Origin: JADKHR01 sp041917295
GTDB lineage: Bacteria; Elusimicrobiota; Elusimicrobia; FEN-1173
DNA: 64,000 bases
Assembly: GCA_041917295.1 (NCBI GenBank)
Contig: JAYRXX010000075.1
Location: 1-64,000, forward strand
Direction: 5' to 3'
A program made the position numbers and the translations under genes. This document shows positions 9,852 to 18,593 of the stretch, one piece after another. The notes beneath the pieces are model-generated. The model saw only the letters and a program-made list of their open reading frames with translations. It was not told the origin of the DNA and ran no database searches. Every line of letters begins with the position of its first letter. Position 1 is the stretch's first letter.

Positions 9852-11312
9852 CTATTGAACTGATTCGGTTAAAATGTCGCGCACCTTGGGAAGGCTGGTG
9901 TCGCTGACCAAAACCCACAACACGTCGCCCGCTTCCAACGGCGTGCTTCCGTCGGGCACAACAAACCGTTCGCCCCGCCCGATGAGGGCGATCAAACTGT
10001 CTTTGGGCATGTTGAGGCTCACCAACGTCTTGCCCACTTTGGGGGACCCGTAGGGAAGAATAAAATCTTCCAACCGCGTTTGGGATCCCACCCCCGGGCC
10101 CAGACGAAGCGGCGCGCGGCGCGGTTCTTCCGCGGGCGCTTCCAGCCCCAACCGTTTCGCCACCCAAGGGATCGACACCCCCTGAACCAACGCCGAGGTG
10201 AGCACCACAAAAAAGACTATATTAAAAATCATTTCGGATTTGGGAAGTCCCGCCAACAAGGGAAACGTCGCCAGAACAATGGGGACCGCCCCGCGCAAAC
10301 CCACCCAGGACACCAACACTTTTTCCGGCATGGAAAACCGGCTGTTGGCCATCCCCACAAACACCGACACCGGCCGCGCCACCAACATCAAAAACGCCGC
10401 CACCGCCAAGCCCGCCCCCATCACCTCGAACACATGGCTGGGAAACACCAAAAGGCCCAACGTCAAAAACATGCCGATCTGCATGAGCCAGGCAATTCCA
10501 TCGTGAAACCGACCCAAAGACCGTTTGTGAATAAAGTTGGAGTTTCCCAAAAACACCCCCGCCGCATAAACGCCCAAAAATCCGTTTCCCCCCACCATTG
10601 ACGTCACGCCGTACGTCAGCACCACCAACGCCAAACTAAGAACGGGATATAACCCTTCGTAGCCCAGGGCCGCCCTGTTTAACAAAAATCGCATGAGCGC
10701 CCCAAACCCAATCCCAAGCCCAGCCCCCAAACCCATTTGAAGGAAAAATTTCGGGATCAATCCCCAGGCGGATTTGTCCGACGCCACAATAAGGCCGATC
10801 ATCCCGACAGTGAGGAACACCGCCATGGGATCGTTGCTCCCGGACTCCAATTCCAACAGGGGCCGCAACCGGCCTTTCAAGCGGACGCTCTTGGATTTCA
10901 AAACGGAGAAAACGGCGGCCGCGTCGGTGGACGCGATAATGGACCCCAGCAACAATCCTTCTTTCCAAGAAAATCCCAGAACCAACGACACAAACCCGCC
11001 CACCAGCGCCGCCGAGATCGCCACGCCCGCCGTGGACAAAACCATTCCGCTCGCCAACACGGGCCGAACCACGTTCCACTCTGTTTCCAGCCCGCCCGCA
11101 AAAAGGATGTACGCCAACGCCACGGTTCCGGCGGCCTGGGCCAGTTTCGGGCTATCGAACTCGATGCCGCCCACCCCTTCCGAACCGGCCAACATGCCCA
11201 CGCCCAAGAAAATCAACATGGCCGGAACACCGAACCGTTCCGACGCTTTACTGATCAATACGCTTCCGACAACCAACACCCCCGCGACGATCAGAAGGGT
11301 CTCAATGGCCAT
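9852..11312 (-). CDS. CPA1 family cation/proton antiporter with TrkA-C domain (NhaP2/YcgO-like)
   Basis: Inner-membrane antiporter exchanging K+ or Na+ for H+. About 12 membrane segments fill residues 1-390, including the ASTDAAAVFSVL and ELESGSNDP motifs typical of CPA1/NhaP2 proteins. Residues about 410-480 form a TrkA-C/RCK-C type ligand-binding domain, as in YcgO. The ATG at 11312 gives an N-terminus starting MAIETLL and overlaps the upstream exchanger gene by 11 bases; an AAGGGG stretch precedes it. An in-frame start ten codons earlier is possible. It is the last gene of a three-gene leftward operon. Confidence 0.88.
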   Translation of the reverse strand: MAIETLLIVAGVLVVGSVLISKASERFGVPAMLIFLGVGMLAGSEGVGGIEFDSPKLAQAAGTVALAYILFAGGLETEWNVVRPVLASGMVLSTAGVAISAALVGGFVSLVLGFSWKEGLLLGSIIASTDAAAVFSVLKSKSVRLKGRLRPLLELESGSNDPMAVFLTVGMIGLIVASDKSAWGLIPKFFLQMGLGAGLGIGFGALMRFLLNRAALGYEGLYPVLSLALVVLTYGVTSMVGGNGFLGVYAAGVFLGNSNFIHKRSLGRFHDGIAWLMQIGMFLTLGLLVFPSHVFEVMGAGLAVAAFLMLVARPVSVFVGMANSRFSMPEKVLVSWVGLRGAVPIVLATFPLLAGLPKSEMIFNIVFFVVLTSALVQGVSIPWVAKRLGLEAPAEEPRRAPLRLGPGVGSQTRLEDFILPYGSPKVGKTLVSLNMPKDSLIALIGRGERFVVPDGSTPLEAGDVLWVLVSDTSLPKVRDILTESVQ

Positions 11313-12366
11313 GGGGCCCCTTGGCGCGAACATGGTGGGCAACGCTCACACCCAACGTGACCACCGTTAACGGAATCACCCCAAACCACAGCACGGAACT
11401 GAATCCGGACAATCCGTCGTGTTGAGTGGCCGCCAACACAAGATAGACCGTGTAGGCCCCATAATAAAATAGGAACAAGGCGCCTTCCCACCGAGCAATG
11501 GAATGGTCCGTTAAGAAAATCGGCAGACACGCCGCCGCCACCGCCACCATGATGGGGATGTCGAAATTCAACGCGGCAGGAGCCACTTCCACCCCGCGGG
11601 GAGCCAACACCGCCGCCGCACCAAGCACCGCTAAAATGTTGTAGATGTTGGATCCCACCACGTTGCCGATGGCAATTTCACGTTGTCCTCGGACGGTGGC
11701 CAACACCGATGTGGCCACTTCGGGCAAACTGGTTCCGGCGGCCACCAGCGTCAAACCAATAACGAGCTCGCTCATCCCCAACCCTCGGGCCAAGTCCACC
11801 GCGCCACTTAATAACCACTGGGCTCCCCAGACCAACACGGCCAACCCGCTAAGGATAAAGGTGATATTGACGCCAACAGACCCGGTTTTCTCCTTGGCCG
11901 TGTCGACGCCGTTTCCTTCCTTTAAACCGCTCCACACCTGGTAAACGGTATATATCACCAACAACACCAGCAAAATGGTTCCGTCCACACGGGACACACG
12001 TCCATCGATTGACATTACCCAAGCCAACAGACTGACACCAATTGCGACGGGGACCTCACGCCAAATGATGGCCCGCGTGACCACCAGCGGGCGGATTAGG
12101 GCAGAAGCCCCCAGGATAAAGAGGACGTTGAATATATTCGATCCCACCACGTTGCCCAAAGCTAAACCGCCTTGACCCGCTAACGCCGCTTTGGCACTCA
12201 CCACCACCTCCGGCGTACTCGTGCCATAGGCCACCACGGTCAAACCCACCACCAAAGAAGGGATCCCCACACGCAATGCCAACCGACTGGCGCCCCGAAT
12301 TAATAGTTCGGCGCCTCCCACCAACAACACCAACCCCGCCACAAACAAAAGAATTGAAACCAGCAT
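11302..12366 (-). CDS. CaCA family Na+/Ca2+ exchanger (YrbG-like)
   Basis: Inner-membrane calcium/sodium antiporter of 354 residues. The two inverted alpha repeats are clear: GLTVVAYGTSTPEVVVS with GNVVGSNIFN in the first half, and GLTLVAAGTSLPEVATS with GNVVGSNIYN in the second. About ten membrane segments are visible. The ATG at 12366 directly follows the stop of the SDR gene (TAGATG), with a GGAGG eight bases before it, so translation is probably coupled. It overlaps the downstream CPA1 antiporter, suggesting a shared ion-homeostasis transcript. Confidence 0.92.
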   Translation of the reverse strand: MLVSILLFVAGLVLLVGGAELLIRGASRLALRVGIPSLVVGLTVVAYGTSTPEVVVSAKAALAGQGGLALGNVVGSNIFNVLFILGASALIRPLVVTRAIIWREVPVAIGVSLLAWVMSIDGRVSRVDGTILLVLLVIYTVYQVWSGLKEGNGVDTAKEKTGSVGVNITFILSGLAVLVWGAQWLLSGAVDLARGLGMSELVIGLTLVAAGTSLPEVATSVLATVRGQREIAIGNVVGSNIYNILAVLGAAAVLAPRGVEVAPAALNFDIPIMVAVAAACLPIFLTDHSIARWEGALFLFYYGAYTVYLVLAATQHDGLSGFSSVLWFGVIPLTVVTLGVSVAHHVRAKGPHGH

Positions 12367-13254
12367 CTATGCCTCCGTTAGGGCCTGCGCCAGAGTCGGC
12401 GCATGGAAAACGTAGCCGCTTTGGATAAGTTTTTTGGGTTCCACCCGGGCGCTGGCCAACAACAGCGCGTCGGCCATTTCGCCGAAGATTAGCTTGGCGA
12501 CGAACGCCGGCAAAGGCGTCACGGCCGGCCGACACAAAACGCGGCCCAGCATCCGGGAAAATTCATCGTTTCGGACGGGCTCCGGCGCCGTGACGTTGAC
12601 GGGGCCGGACAAAGACCCGTCTTTTAATATTTGCTGGATCGCTCCCACAACGTCGCGAAGACCGATCCAACTCCACCATTGCCGGCCCGATCCGATTTTT
12701 CCGCCCAAGCCCCACTGAAAGGGCCGGATCATCTTTTTTAAGGCTCCGCCCCGCCGGCTTAGGACAACGCCAAACCGCGCGTGGACCACCCGGATCCCGC
12801 GGGCCGCCGCCGGGCGGCAGGCCGATTCCCACTCCCGGCAAACGTCGGCCAAAAAACCCGTTCCCGCCGGACTGTCTTCCGTCAACACCTCGTCGCCCCG
12901 GTCTCCGTAAAATCCGATGGCCGACGCGCACACAAAAACCTGGGGCGGCCGCGGCACAGCGGCCACCGTTTGCGCCAGCAGGCCGGTCCCTCGGGAACGA
13001 CTTTCGCGGATCCGCTCTTTCATCAACGGAGTCCAACGCCCTTTGGCGATGCTTTCCCCCGCCAAATGGACCACCGCGTTAAACCCGTCCAACAGGCGGG
13101 CGTCTATTTTTCCCCGTTCGGGATCCCACAACAGACGCGGGGCTTGCACCGCCTCAAATCTGGACAGAACGGTCACTTCGTGTCGGTCTTTCTCCAACGC
13201 GCTCACCAACGCTCCGCCAATGAGTCCGGTGGCCCCCGAAACCAAAATTCTCAT
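12367..13254 (-). CDS. TIGR01777 family epimerase-like SDR protein (YfcH-like)
   Basis: Extended short-chain dehydrogenase/reductase of the TIGR01777 (YfcH/SDR39U) group; substrate unknown. The N-terminus carries the nucleotide-binding GATGLIGGAL motif, and residues about 105-125 include the SAIGFYGDRG motif with the catalytic Tyr. The C-terminal DUF1731-like region (residues about 245-290) ends with LIQSGYVF, typical of the family. The ATG at 13254 is chosen over an in-frame one ten codons upstream because a GGAGGGGGG site lies just before it. First gene of the leftward operon with the two antiporters. Confidence 0.9.
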   Translation of the reverse strand: MRILVSGATGLIGGALVSALEKDRHEVTVLSRFEAVQAPRLLWDPERGKIDARLLDGFNAVVHLAGESIAKGRWTPLMKERIRESRSRGTGLLAQTVAAVPRPPQVFVCASAIGFYGDRGDEVLTEDSPAGTGFLADVCREWESACRPAAARGIRVVHARFGVVLSRRGGALKKMIRPFQWGLGGKIGSGRQWWSWIGLRDVVGAIQQILKDGSLSGPVNVTAPEPVRNDEFSRMLGRVLCRPAVTPLPAFVAKLIFGEMADALLLASARVEPKKLIQSGYVFHAPTLAQALTEA

Positions 13255-13304
13255 GCCCCCCCTCCAAGAAAACCAAAACAACAATACCCATTTTGTAACT
13301 GCTC

Positions 13305-13402
13305 AGGTCCCTCACCATGCCCTCTCCCAAGAGGAGAGGGAAAATTTTTGTTTTCCTTCCCCTCTTGGGGGAAGGTGCTCCGAAGGAGCGGATGAGGGAC
13401 CT
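13305..13402. repeat. 98-bp imperfect inverted repeat
   Basis: The ends are a perfect 10-bp inverted repeat (AGGTCCCTCA at 13305-13314, its complement at 13393-13402). Inside, CCTCTCCCAAGAGG at about 13320-13333 pairs with CCTCTTGGGGGAAGG near 13361-13375. It lies between the SDR and cstA genes. Likely a REP/MITE-type palindromic element; it could also fold as a hairpin in RNA. No target duplication was recognised. Confidence 0.6.
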
Positions 13403-13419
13403 GGGTAGTCACCCCATTT

Positions 13420-13471
13420 TATAATAACCACAGAAGCTGCGATGATTTTGGAATCATGGAAATTCTATAAT
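13420..13471 (+). promoter_or_regulatory. Putative cstA promoter region with a palindromic operator
   Basis: Two TATAAT hexamers occur at 13420-13425 and 13466-13471. Between them is a 6-bp inverted repeat with a 4-base loop (ATGATT at 13442-13447, AATCAT at 13452-13457), which could bind a repressor or activator. No convincing -35 box was found for either hexamer, so this is tentative. Confidence 0.3.
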
Positions 13472-13535
13472 CGACGGGACAACCGATCACAGGATCTTCT
13501 TCTATGCCTTTGTTAATGGCCATCCCCATCCGTCC

Positions 13536-15203
13536 ATGACCCTCGCTCCCCTCGCGGCGGCGGTGTGCGCCCTTTTTGGGATCGCCTATGTGGTTTACGG
13601 GCGGATCTTGTCCGGATTGTTCGGGCTCGACCCCCGTCGCGCCACGCCGGCCCACACGCACCGAGACGGCATTGATTTCGTTCCGGCCAAAGGACCCGTT
13701 CTGTTAGCCCAACATTTTTCCGCCATCTCCGCCGCCGGACCCATCGTGGGACCCATTCTGGCGGGCCTGTGGTTCGGGTGGCTTCCGGCGCTGTTGTGGA
13801 TCGTGTTCGGTTCCATTTTTCTGGGGGCGGTTCACGACTATTCCAGCATCGTCGGCTCCATTCGGCATCGGGGATCGTCGGTGGCCGAAATTGTCCGGGA
13901 ACACGTGGGCGGACGGGCTTACAAGTTTTTTTTGGGGTTCGTGTGGTTGTCGCTTCTTTACGTGATCACGGCGTTCACCGACATCACCAGCGCCAGTTTT
14001 GTGGAACCCCGGTTCGGCGGGGGTGTGGCCACCGCGTCCACCGCTTATCTGTTGATCGGGTTGGGCCTGGGATGGGCGCTCAACAAAGGCCGTGTCCCCC
14101 TGCGGTTGGCCACCTTGATCGCTTTGCCCCTGGTCGGCGCGGCCATCGGGTGGGGCCAATCGTTCCCCCTCCGGTTTCCCGACGGAGGCTGGATTCGACC
14201 GCAACTGGCGTGGAACTTCATTATCCTGGGATATTGTTTTGTGGCCTCCCTCATCCCTGTTTGGCTCTTGGTTCAACCCCGGGGCTATTTGGGCGGATAT
14301 TTTCTTTACGGAACTCTTTTGGCCGGCCTTGTGGGTTTGTTTCTGGGGGGCGATAAAATCCAGTACCCCGCCGTTACCGGATTTGTGGGTCTGAACGGAA
14401 TGCCCCTTTTTCCCATGTTGTTTGTGACAGTGGCCTGCGGGGCTTGCTCGGGATTCCATGGGCTTGTGGGCTCCGGCACCACGTCGAAACAAATCGATGT
14501 GGAAACCGATTGCCGATTGGTCGGATACGGCGGCATGCTCTTTGAGGCTCTGGTCGCCGTGGTGGCCCTGGCCACGCTCATGGTGTTGCCCGTCGGCGAC
14601 GCCGCGTTGGGGCTGGGGCCGGACCGAATTTACGCCGCCGGGTTGGCCCGGTTTGTGGAACGCTTCGGCATTGAACCGGAGCTGGCGCGCAACTTCGCCC
14701 TGTTGGCCTTCGCGACTTTTATCTATGATACGTTGGACGTCACCACCCGGTTGGGGCGGTACATGCTTCAGGAACTCACGGGCTGGTCCGGTGTCAAAGG
14801 GGGCATGGCGGCCACCCTGTTGACCCTAACGCTTCCGGCGGTTTTTGTCACGGTTCGCGTCGTTGACCCGTCGGGAAACCCCGTCCCCGCCTGGAAAATG
14901 TTTTGGACCATTTTCGGCACGTCCAACCAACTGCTGGCCGGGCTCACACTGTTGGGAATCACGACCTGGTTGAAAGAACGCGGGGGACGCGCCTGGCTGG
15001 TGACCGCTTTTCCCATGGGTTTTATGATGATGATGACCCTGTGGGCCCTGGGTCGGACCATCCTTCCGTGGGCGGCCAACTTGGGCCACAATCCCCGATG
15101 GGAAACGATCCCCGTTGTGGCCGTGGTTTTGTTCGCCCTGGCCCTTCTGTTGATTTTTGATTCGGTTCGCGGTCTCACTAAAAAACAAAGGATCTCTCAA
15201 TGA
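13536..15203 (+). CDS. cstA: CstA family carbon starvation protein / pyruvate transporter
   Basis: Inner-membrane transporter; characterised CstA proteins import pyruvate or peptides under carbon limitation. The protein is 555 residues, of the shorter CstA type (E. coli CstA is about 700). Family signatures include FGIAYVVYGR near the N-terminus, GPILAG, and GAVHDYSSI; about 14 membrane segments are predicted. No clear ribosome binding site precedes the ATG. An 11-codon open frame starting at 13504 ends across this ATG (ATGA), which might couple translation. Its stop overlaps the ATG of the ExbB-like gene, so it heads an operon with the ExbB/ExbD/TonB set; energised uptake across the outer membrane could feed it, but that link is inference. 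Confidence 0.9.
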   Translation: MTLAPLAAAVCALFGIAYVVYGRILSGLFGLDPRRATPAHTHRDGIDFVPAKGPVLLAQHFSAISAAGPIVGPILAGLWFGWLPALLWIVFGSIFLGAVHDYSSIVGSIRHRGSSVAEIVREHVGGRAYKFFLGFVWLSLLYVITAFTDITSASFVEPRFGGGVATASTAYLLIGLGLGWALNKGRVPLRLATLIALPLVGAAIGWGQSFPLRFPDGGWIRPQLAWNFIILGYCFVASLIPVWLLVQPRGYLGGYFLYGTLLAGLVGLFLGGDKIQYPAVTGFVGLNGMPLFPMLFVTVACGACSGFHGLVGSGTTSKQIDVETDCRLVGYGGMLFEALVAVVALATLMVLPVGDAALGLGPDRIYAAGLARFVERFGIEPELARNFALLAFATFIYDTLDVTTRLGRYMLQELTGWSGVKGGMAATLLTLTLPAVFVTVRVVDPSGNPVPAWKMFWTIFGTSNQLLAGLTLLGITTWLKERGGRAWLVTAFPMGFMMMMTLWALGRTILPWAANLGHNPRWETIPVVAVVLFALALLLIFDSVRGLTKKQRISQ

Positions 15204-15655
15204 TGACATCGTTTGATCTTAAACACACCCTCCTGTTGGGTTGGCCGGTTTTGTCGGTTCTGTTGGTCTTTTCCATCCTGACCGTATCGATTTTTTTCGA
15301 GTGCCTGTCTCTCCACCGGCGGGTTCGGGAGATGATGACCGACAACAACGGGAAAGGATCCGTCAAGCCTCTTTTCGATCGGGTGGAACAACGCCTGGCC
15401 GTTCTGGGGACCTTGGCCAACGCGGCGCCCTTCGTGGGCCTTCTGGGAACGGTGATCGGCATCATTCGGGCGTTTCACACGATCAGCCAAGCGTCCGGAT
15501 CGGGCGGGGGCATGGCGTTGGTGGCGGGAGGCATTTCCGAAGCGCTGGTGTCCACCGCGGCGGGACTGGCGGTGGCCATTCCGGCCAGCATGTTGTTCAA
15601 CTATTTCACCTTTAAAAACGAGAAGCTGATGGAAATCGCGGGGACCGACGAGTGA
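15200..15655 (+). CDS. MotA/TolQ/ExbB family proton channel
   Basis: Subunit of an inner-membrane proton channel that energises a TonB/TolA-type protein. The 151-residue protein is short for ExbB (usually over 200) but keeps the core: a first membrane segment near 12-32, then the signature LLGTVIGIIRAFHTI (about 78-92) and ALVSTAAGLAVAIPA (about 114-128). The shortening falls in the cytoplasmic loop. The ATG overlaps the cstA stop (ATGA), with AAAGGA upstream. The next gene, exbD-like, overlaps it by GTGA. Confidence 0.9.
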   Translation: MMTSFDLKHTLLLGWPVLSVLLVFSILTVSIFFECLSLHRRVREMMTDNNGKGSVKPLFDRVEQRLAVLGTLANAAPFVGLLGTVIGIIRAFHTISQASGSGGGMALVAGGISEALVSTAAGLAVAIPASMLFNYFTFKNEKLMEIAGTDE

Positions 15656-16092
15656 AAGTTCATTTGGGGTCCCACAAGAAAAAACGGCTGATCACGGAAA
15701 TCAACATGGTGCCGTTTATTGACGTGGTGTTGGTGTTGTTGATCATTTTCATGATCCTTTCGCCGTTCATCGCCCAATCCCAAATTCCGGTGAACCTGCC
15801 CCGGGCCGCCGGCACGCCCAGCGACGACGACACCCCCTTGAAATTGAAAATCACCCGCGACGGCGATTATTATGTGGGCGACCAGCGGGTGTTGCGAAAC
15901 AATCTGGCGGAAAAATTGGCCGACACGGTTCTCAAAAGCCAACGGCGCGCCGTTCTGATCGAGGCCGACCGGGACGTTTCGTTCAAAAACGTCGTCCTCG
16001 CCCTGGACGCGGCCCAGAAACTGAAAGCGGTGAAGGTCGGGGTGGCGGTGCTGCCCACCGAAGACAATCCTGCCACGCCGACCGCGAACTAA
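15652..16092 (+). CDS. ExbD/TolR family biopolymer transport protein
   Basis: Partner of the ExbB-like channel; a single N-terminal membrane helix carries the conserved aspartate (MVPFIDVVLVLLIIFMIL, Asp near residue 24), which takes part in proton flow in this family. The rest is the periplasmic domain. 146 residues, normal length. The start is GTG at 15652, overlapping the previous stop as GTGA. A 50-bp palindrome follows the stop before the TonB-like gene. Confidence 0.92.
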   Translation: MKVHLGSHKKKRLITEINMVPFIDVVLVLLIIFMILSPFIAQSQIPVNLPRAAGTPSDDDTPLKLKITRDGDYYVGDQRVLRNNLAEKLADTVLKSQRRAVLIEADRDVSFKNVVLALDAAQKLKAVKVGVAVLPTEDNPATPTAN

Positions 16093-16094
16093 CT

Positions 16095-16144
16095 CGTCAA
16101 GTCGTAACTTGACAAGTCTAGACTTGACAAGTTACGACTTGACG
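16095..16144. repeat. 50-bp near-perfect palindrome
   Basis: The 25-base arms pair at 24 positions with no loop; the motif ACTTGACAAGT occurs twice around a central CTAG. It lies between the exbD-like and tonB-like genes. It could form a long hairpin affecting mRNA stability or read-through, or be a mobile palindromic unit. No T-run follows, so it is not a standard terminator. Confidence 0.75.
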
Positions 16145-16174
16145 AAAAGAATCCGTGAAAAAAGGTTTCTCTAA

Positions 16175-16891
16175 ATGAATCGATACTTGGCCATTTCCTC
16201 TGCTATCCATGGAATCGTTTTCGGTCTTTTTTTTCTTTTCCTCTCATGGACCGATCGGCCGCAGGCTTATTACGGATTCCAGTTTTTGGGGGGACAGTCC
16301 GGGTTTGGGGCCGGGCGATTGGAGCCGGCGGCGGCTCCGCTCAAAGAAACGGGACGCCCCGCCGCCACCCCATCGAAGGAAAACGCCTTGCTTAAATCCG
16401 ATGACCCGGACCGCGTGGCCGTCGCAAAGAAACCGCCCGCCAAAAAAGAGACCCCTCCCAAAACGCCCGCCGTTAAAAACGGGCAAAAAGACGGCCGGGG
16501 AAACGCCGCGTTAGGTCGGGGCGATTTTCAGGGATCGAAAACGGGGCCGGTGGGCGGCGTGGGCACGTCTTTGGAAATCGGCGGGTTCGGGCCCGGAGGC
16601 GCCGGGGGCGTGGGCCAACAGTTTCCGTTCAAGTGGTACGGGGAACTGGTGTACAAGCGGTTGTGGGAAGCCTGGGACCGCACCGACGCCGGAACCCGGG
16701 AATGCAAAGTGGCCTTTAAAATTTTAAAAGACGGCAAAGTCACTGGCGTCAAAATTAAAAGCTCTTCCGGCGACGCCCTGTTTGACATGACCGCCAAACG
16801 GGCCGTTCTGGCCGCCGCCCCTTTTTCCCCGCTCCCCGAAGGGTTCAAAGAAAAAGAACTCCCTATCCTGGTGCGGTTTCGATTGCAGTAA
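16175..16891 (+). CDS. TonB/TolA-like energy transducer
   Basis: Periplasm-spanning protein thought to carry the energy of the ExbB/ExbD channel to the outer membrane. The 238-residue chain has the expected three parts: an N-terminal membrane anchor (about 7-25), a Lys/Pro/Gly-rich spacer (about 50-145), and a C-terminal TonB/TolA-type domain (about 150-238) with the pattern YGELVYKRLWEAW ... FKILKDGKVTGVKI. The AAAAGG before the ATG is a plausible ribosome binding site. Whether it is functionally TonB or TolA cannot be told from the sequence; no TolB or Pal gene lies nearby. Confidence 0.85.
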   Translation: MNRYLAISSAIHGIVFGLFFLFLSWTDRPQAYYGFQFLGGQSGFGAGRLEPAAAPLKETGRPAATPSKENALLKSDDPDRVAVAKKPPAKKETPPKTPAVKNGQKDGRGNAALGRGDFQGSKTGPVGGVGTSLEIGGFGPGGAGGVGQQFPFKWYGELVYKRLWEAWDRTDAGTRECKVAFKILKDGKVTGVKIKSSSGDALFDMTAKRAVLAAAPFSPLPEGFKEKELPILVRFRLQ

Positions 16892-16933
16892 AAACCGGTT
16901 CGAACCAGTGGTCCAAATCGGCCGTAATTCCGG

Positions 16934-17524
16934 CTACCGGCTTGCGAAGTTCTGCTCGGCGAAGCGCCAATGGATGAGACGGGCGAGAAAGGTCTCGACA
17001 AACTTGGGGCGCAGGTTGCGGTAGTCGATGTAGTAGGCGTGTTCCCAGACATCGAGGCAGAGCAACGCCTGGTCTCCGGTTGTCAGCGGGGTGCCGGCGG
17101 CGCCCATGTTGACAATATCCACCGAACCGTCGGCCTTCTTGACCAGCCAGGTCCAGCCGGAGCCGAAGTTGCCGACCGCCGAGGCCTGAAAGGCCTTAAC
17201 AAACTCGGCGAAAGATCCCCACCGGGCATCCAGAGCCGCCGCCAAGGCGCCGCCGGGCGCACCGCCTCCCTGGGGCGTCAGGCAATTCCAAAAAAAACTG
17301 TGGTTCCACACCTGGGCGGCGTTGTTGTAGAGGCCGCCGGGCGGCGCTTTCCGGACGATCGACTCCAGGTCCATCGCTTCGTACTCCGTCCCCTTAATCA
17401 GATTGTTCAGATTGGTGACGTAGGTTTGATGGTGCTTGCCGTAATGGTATTCGAGGGTTTCCCGCGACATGTGAGGGGCCAGCGCGTCTAAGGAAAAGGG
17501 CAATTGCGGTAACTGATGGATCAT
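16934..17524 (-). CDS. sodB: Superoxide dismutase, iron type
   Basis: Converts superoxide to hydrogen peroxide and oxygen. 196 residues, normal length. The ATG at 17524 is chosen because GGAGG lies seven bases upstream and the protein then starts at the usual place (MIHQLPQLPF). Metal ligands are present: His27 in EYHYGKHH, His in AAQVWNHSFFWN, and Asp and His in DVWEHAYYIDYRN. The AAQVWNHxFxWNCL and NFGSGWTWLV stretches follow E. coli FeSOD rather than MnSOD, but metal choice cannot be proved by sequence. Converges with the tonB-like gene. Confidence 0.95.
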   Translation of the reverse strand: MIHQLPQLPFSLDALAPHMSRETLEYHYGKHHQTYVTNLNNLIKGTEYEAMDLESIVRKAPPGGLYNNAAQVWNHSFFWNCLTPQGGGAPGGALAAALDARWGSFAEFVKAFQASAVGNFGSGWTWLVKKADGSVDIVNMGAAGTPLTTGDQALLCLDVWEHAYYIDYRNLRPKFVETFLARLIHWRFAEQNFASR

Positions 17525-17612
17525 GGGCGTCCTCCGTGGGACTTGGTTTGGGGAAAAGTCAAACAACGTTAATACATGACAGATTGTATAATATTTTAAA
17601 GAAGAAGGGGCA

Positions 17613-18560
17613 TTACGGTCCCGCTCTTTTTTTATCAAACCGGGAAATAAATGTGCATTTCCGGCAAAGGTCTTCCACCAACATCCCGCGGTTAAATCCG
17701 TCGAGGATCGATTGCGCCCGGGGACTCTGAACAATCTCCATCAAGTTCCGCGATCCACAATGACCCAAATTGATAATTCCGTCTTTGTCCAAACAGCAGG
17801 GAACGACGGTCCCGTCCGCCAACACGCCGATGTGAGAAGACAAGCCGTAACAAAAACCCCGTGTGCTTCGAACCGGATGGTTCGGGTCGGGCCATTGGAA
17901 CCGGCTGTCGAAATGCAAATAAACCCGGCCTTTCAATTTGACACTCTTTTTCCATCGGACATCGGCTCGCTTCTCAAAATCCACCCGCAGGGCCTGTTTT
18001 ATTTTCTGAACCAATCGTTCATTGGACTCCTGGGCTCCCGGCTCGCCGCTGTTCCAGAGCCGATAGTTGATGTACAGATCCGGGCGCTCCCGAAAAGCGC
18101 GCTCGGTGAACTCAAAAATGTTTTGAAGATAAGCGGAATTGTCCCGGCCCGGAAAATTGGCTTCAAAACTCTGAAGAGAAAAATTGATCTGTTTAAACGC
18201 GGGGTTTAAAAAGACCTCGGTTCGCCGTTGGTTTAGCAATATCCCGTTGGTGGTCAGGTTGATGGGAACCCCCCGGTTGTGGCACAGCGCCACGCAGGAA
18301 TCGAATTGGGGGTGAAGAAGCGGTTCGCCGAAAACGTGAAAACAAACCTCTTCCGTTAAGGGAGCCGCTTCCCGAATAACTTTTTCAAACAAATCCAAAT
18401 CCATAAACTTCTTGTCACGCCCGGTCTCCGGGCAAAAAGAACAGCGTAAATTACACACATTGCTGATTTCGATGTAGACTTTTTTAAACAAGCGGTTCTT
18501 AACAAAGGGAGGGGGCACGATTGACGATTGTACATTACAGATGGATTCAACGAAAACCAT
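17613..18560 (-). CDS. Radical SAM protein with SPASM-type C-terminus
   Basis: Radical S-adenosylmethionine enzyme; substrate unknown. The [4Fe-4S]-SAM site is CNLRCSFC (Cys near 38, 42 and 45), preceded by YIEISNV. The HVFGEPLLHP motif (near 86-95) matches the GGE-type SAM-binding strand. The C-terminal third has clustered cysteines (GFCYGL, VPCCLDKDG, DLCRKCTF) that fit a SPASM auxiliary cluster domain, common in peptide-modifying and tungsten/aldehyde-associated enzymes. No small precursor peptide was found next to it. It is separated by 33 bases from the gene upstream at 18594-20087, so it may be part of that transcript. Confidence 0.88.
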   Translation of the reverse strand: MVFVESICNVQSSIVPPPFVKNRLFKKVYIEISNVCNLRCSFCPETGRDKKFMDLDLFEKVIREAAPLTEEVCFHVFGEPLLHPQFDSCVALCHNRGVPINLTTNGILLNQRRTEVFLNPAFKQINFSLQSFEANFPGRDNSAYLQNIFEFTERAFRERPDLYINYRLWNSGEPGAQESNERLVQKIKQALRVDFEKRADVRWKKSVKLKGRVYLHFDSRFQWPDPNHPVRSTRGFCYGLSSHIGVLADGTVVPCCLDKDGIINLGHCGSRNLMEIVQSPRAQSILDGFNRGMLVEDLCRKCTFISRFDKKRAGP

Positions 18561-18593
18561 CGGCCCATCCCCCTCAAGGTGGGTCGCGATGAC

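Noticed and set aside
10737..11370. Two long plus-strand open frames of about 200 codons opposite the antiporter genes
   Set aside because: Composition is Arg/His/Pro/Thr-rich as expected for antisense frames in high-GC membrane genes; the opposite strand encodes clear CPA1 and CaCA proteins.
16897..16906. GGTTCGAACC, which resembles the T-arm of a tRNA
   Set aside because: No acceptor stem, anticodon arm or D-arm can be folded around it; it is a short palindrome after the TonB-like gene.
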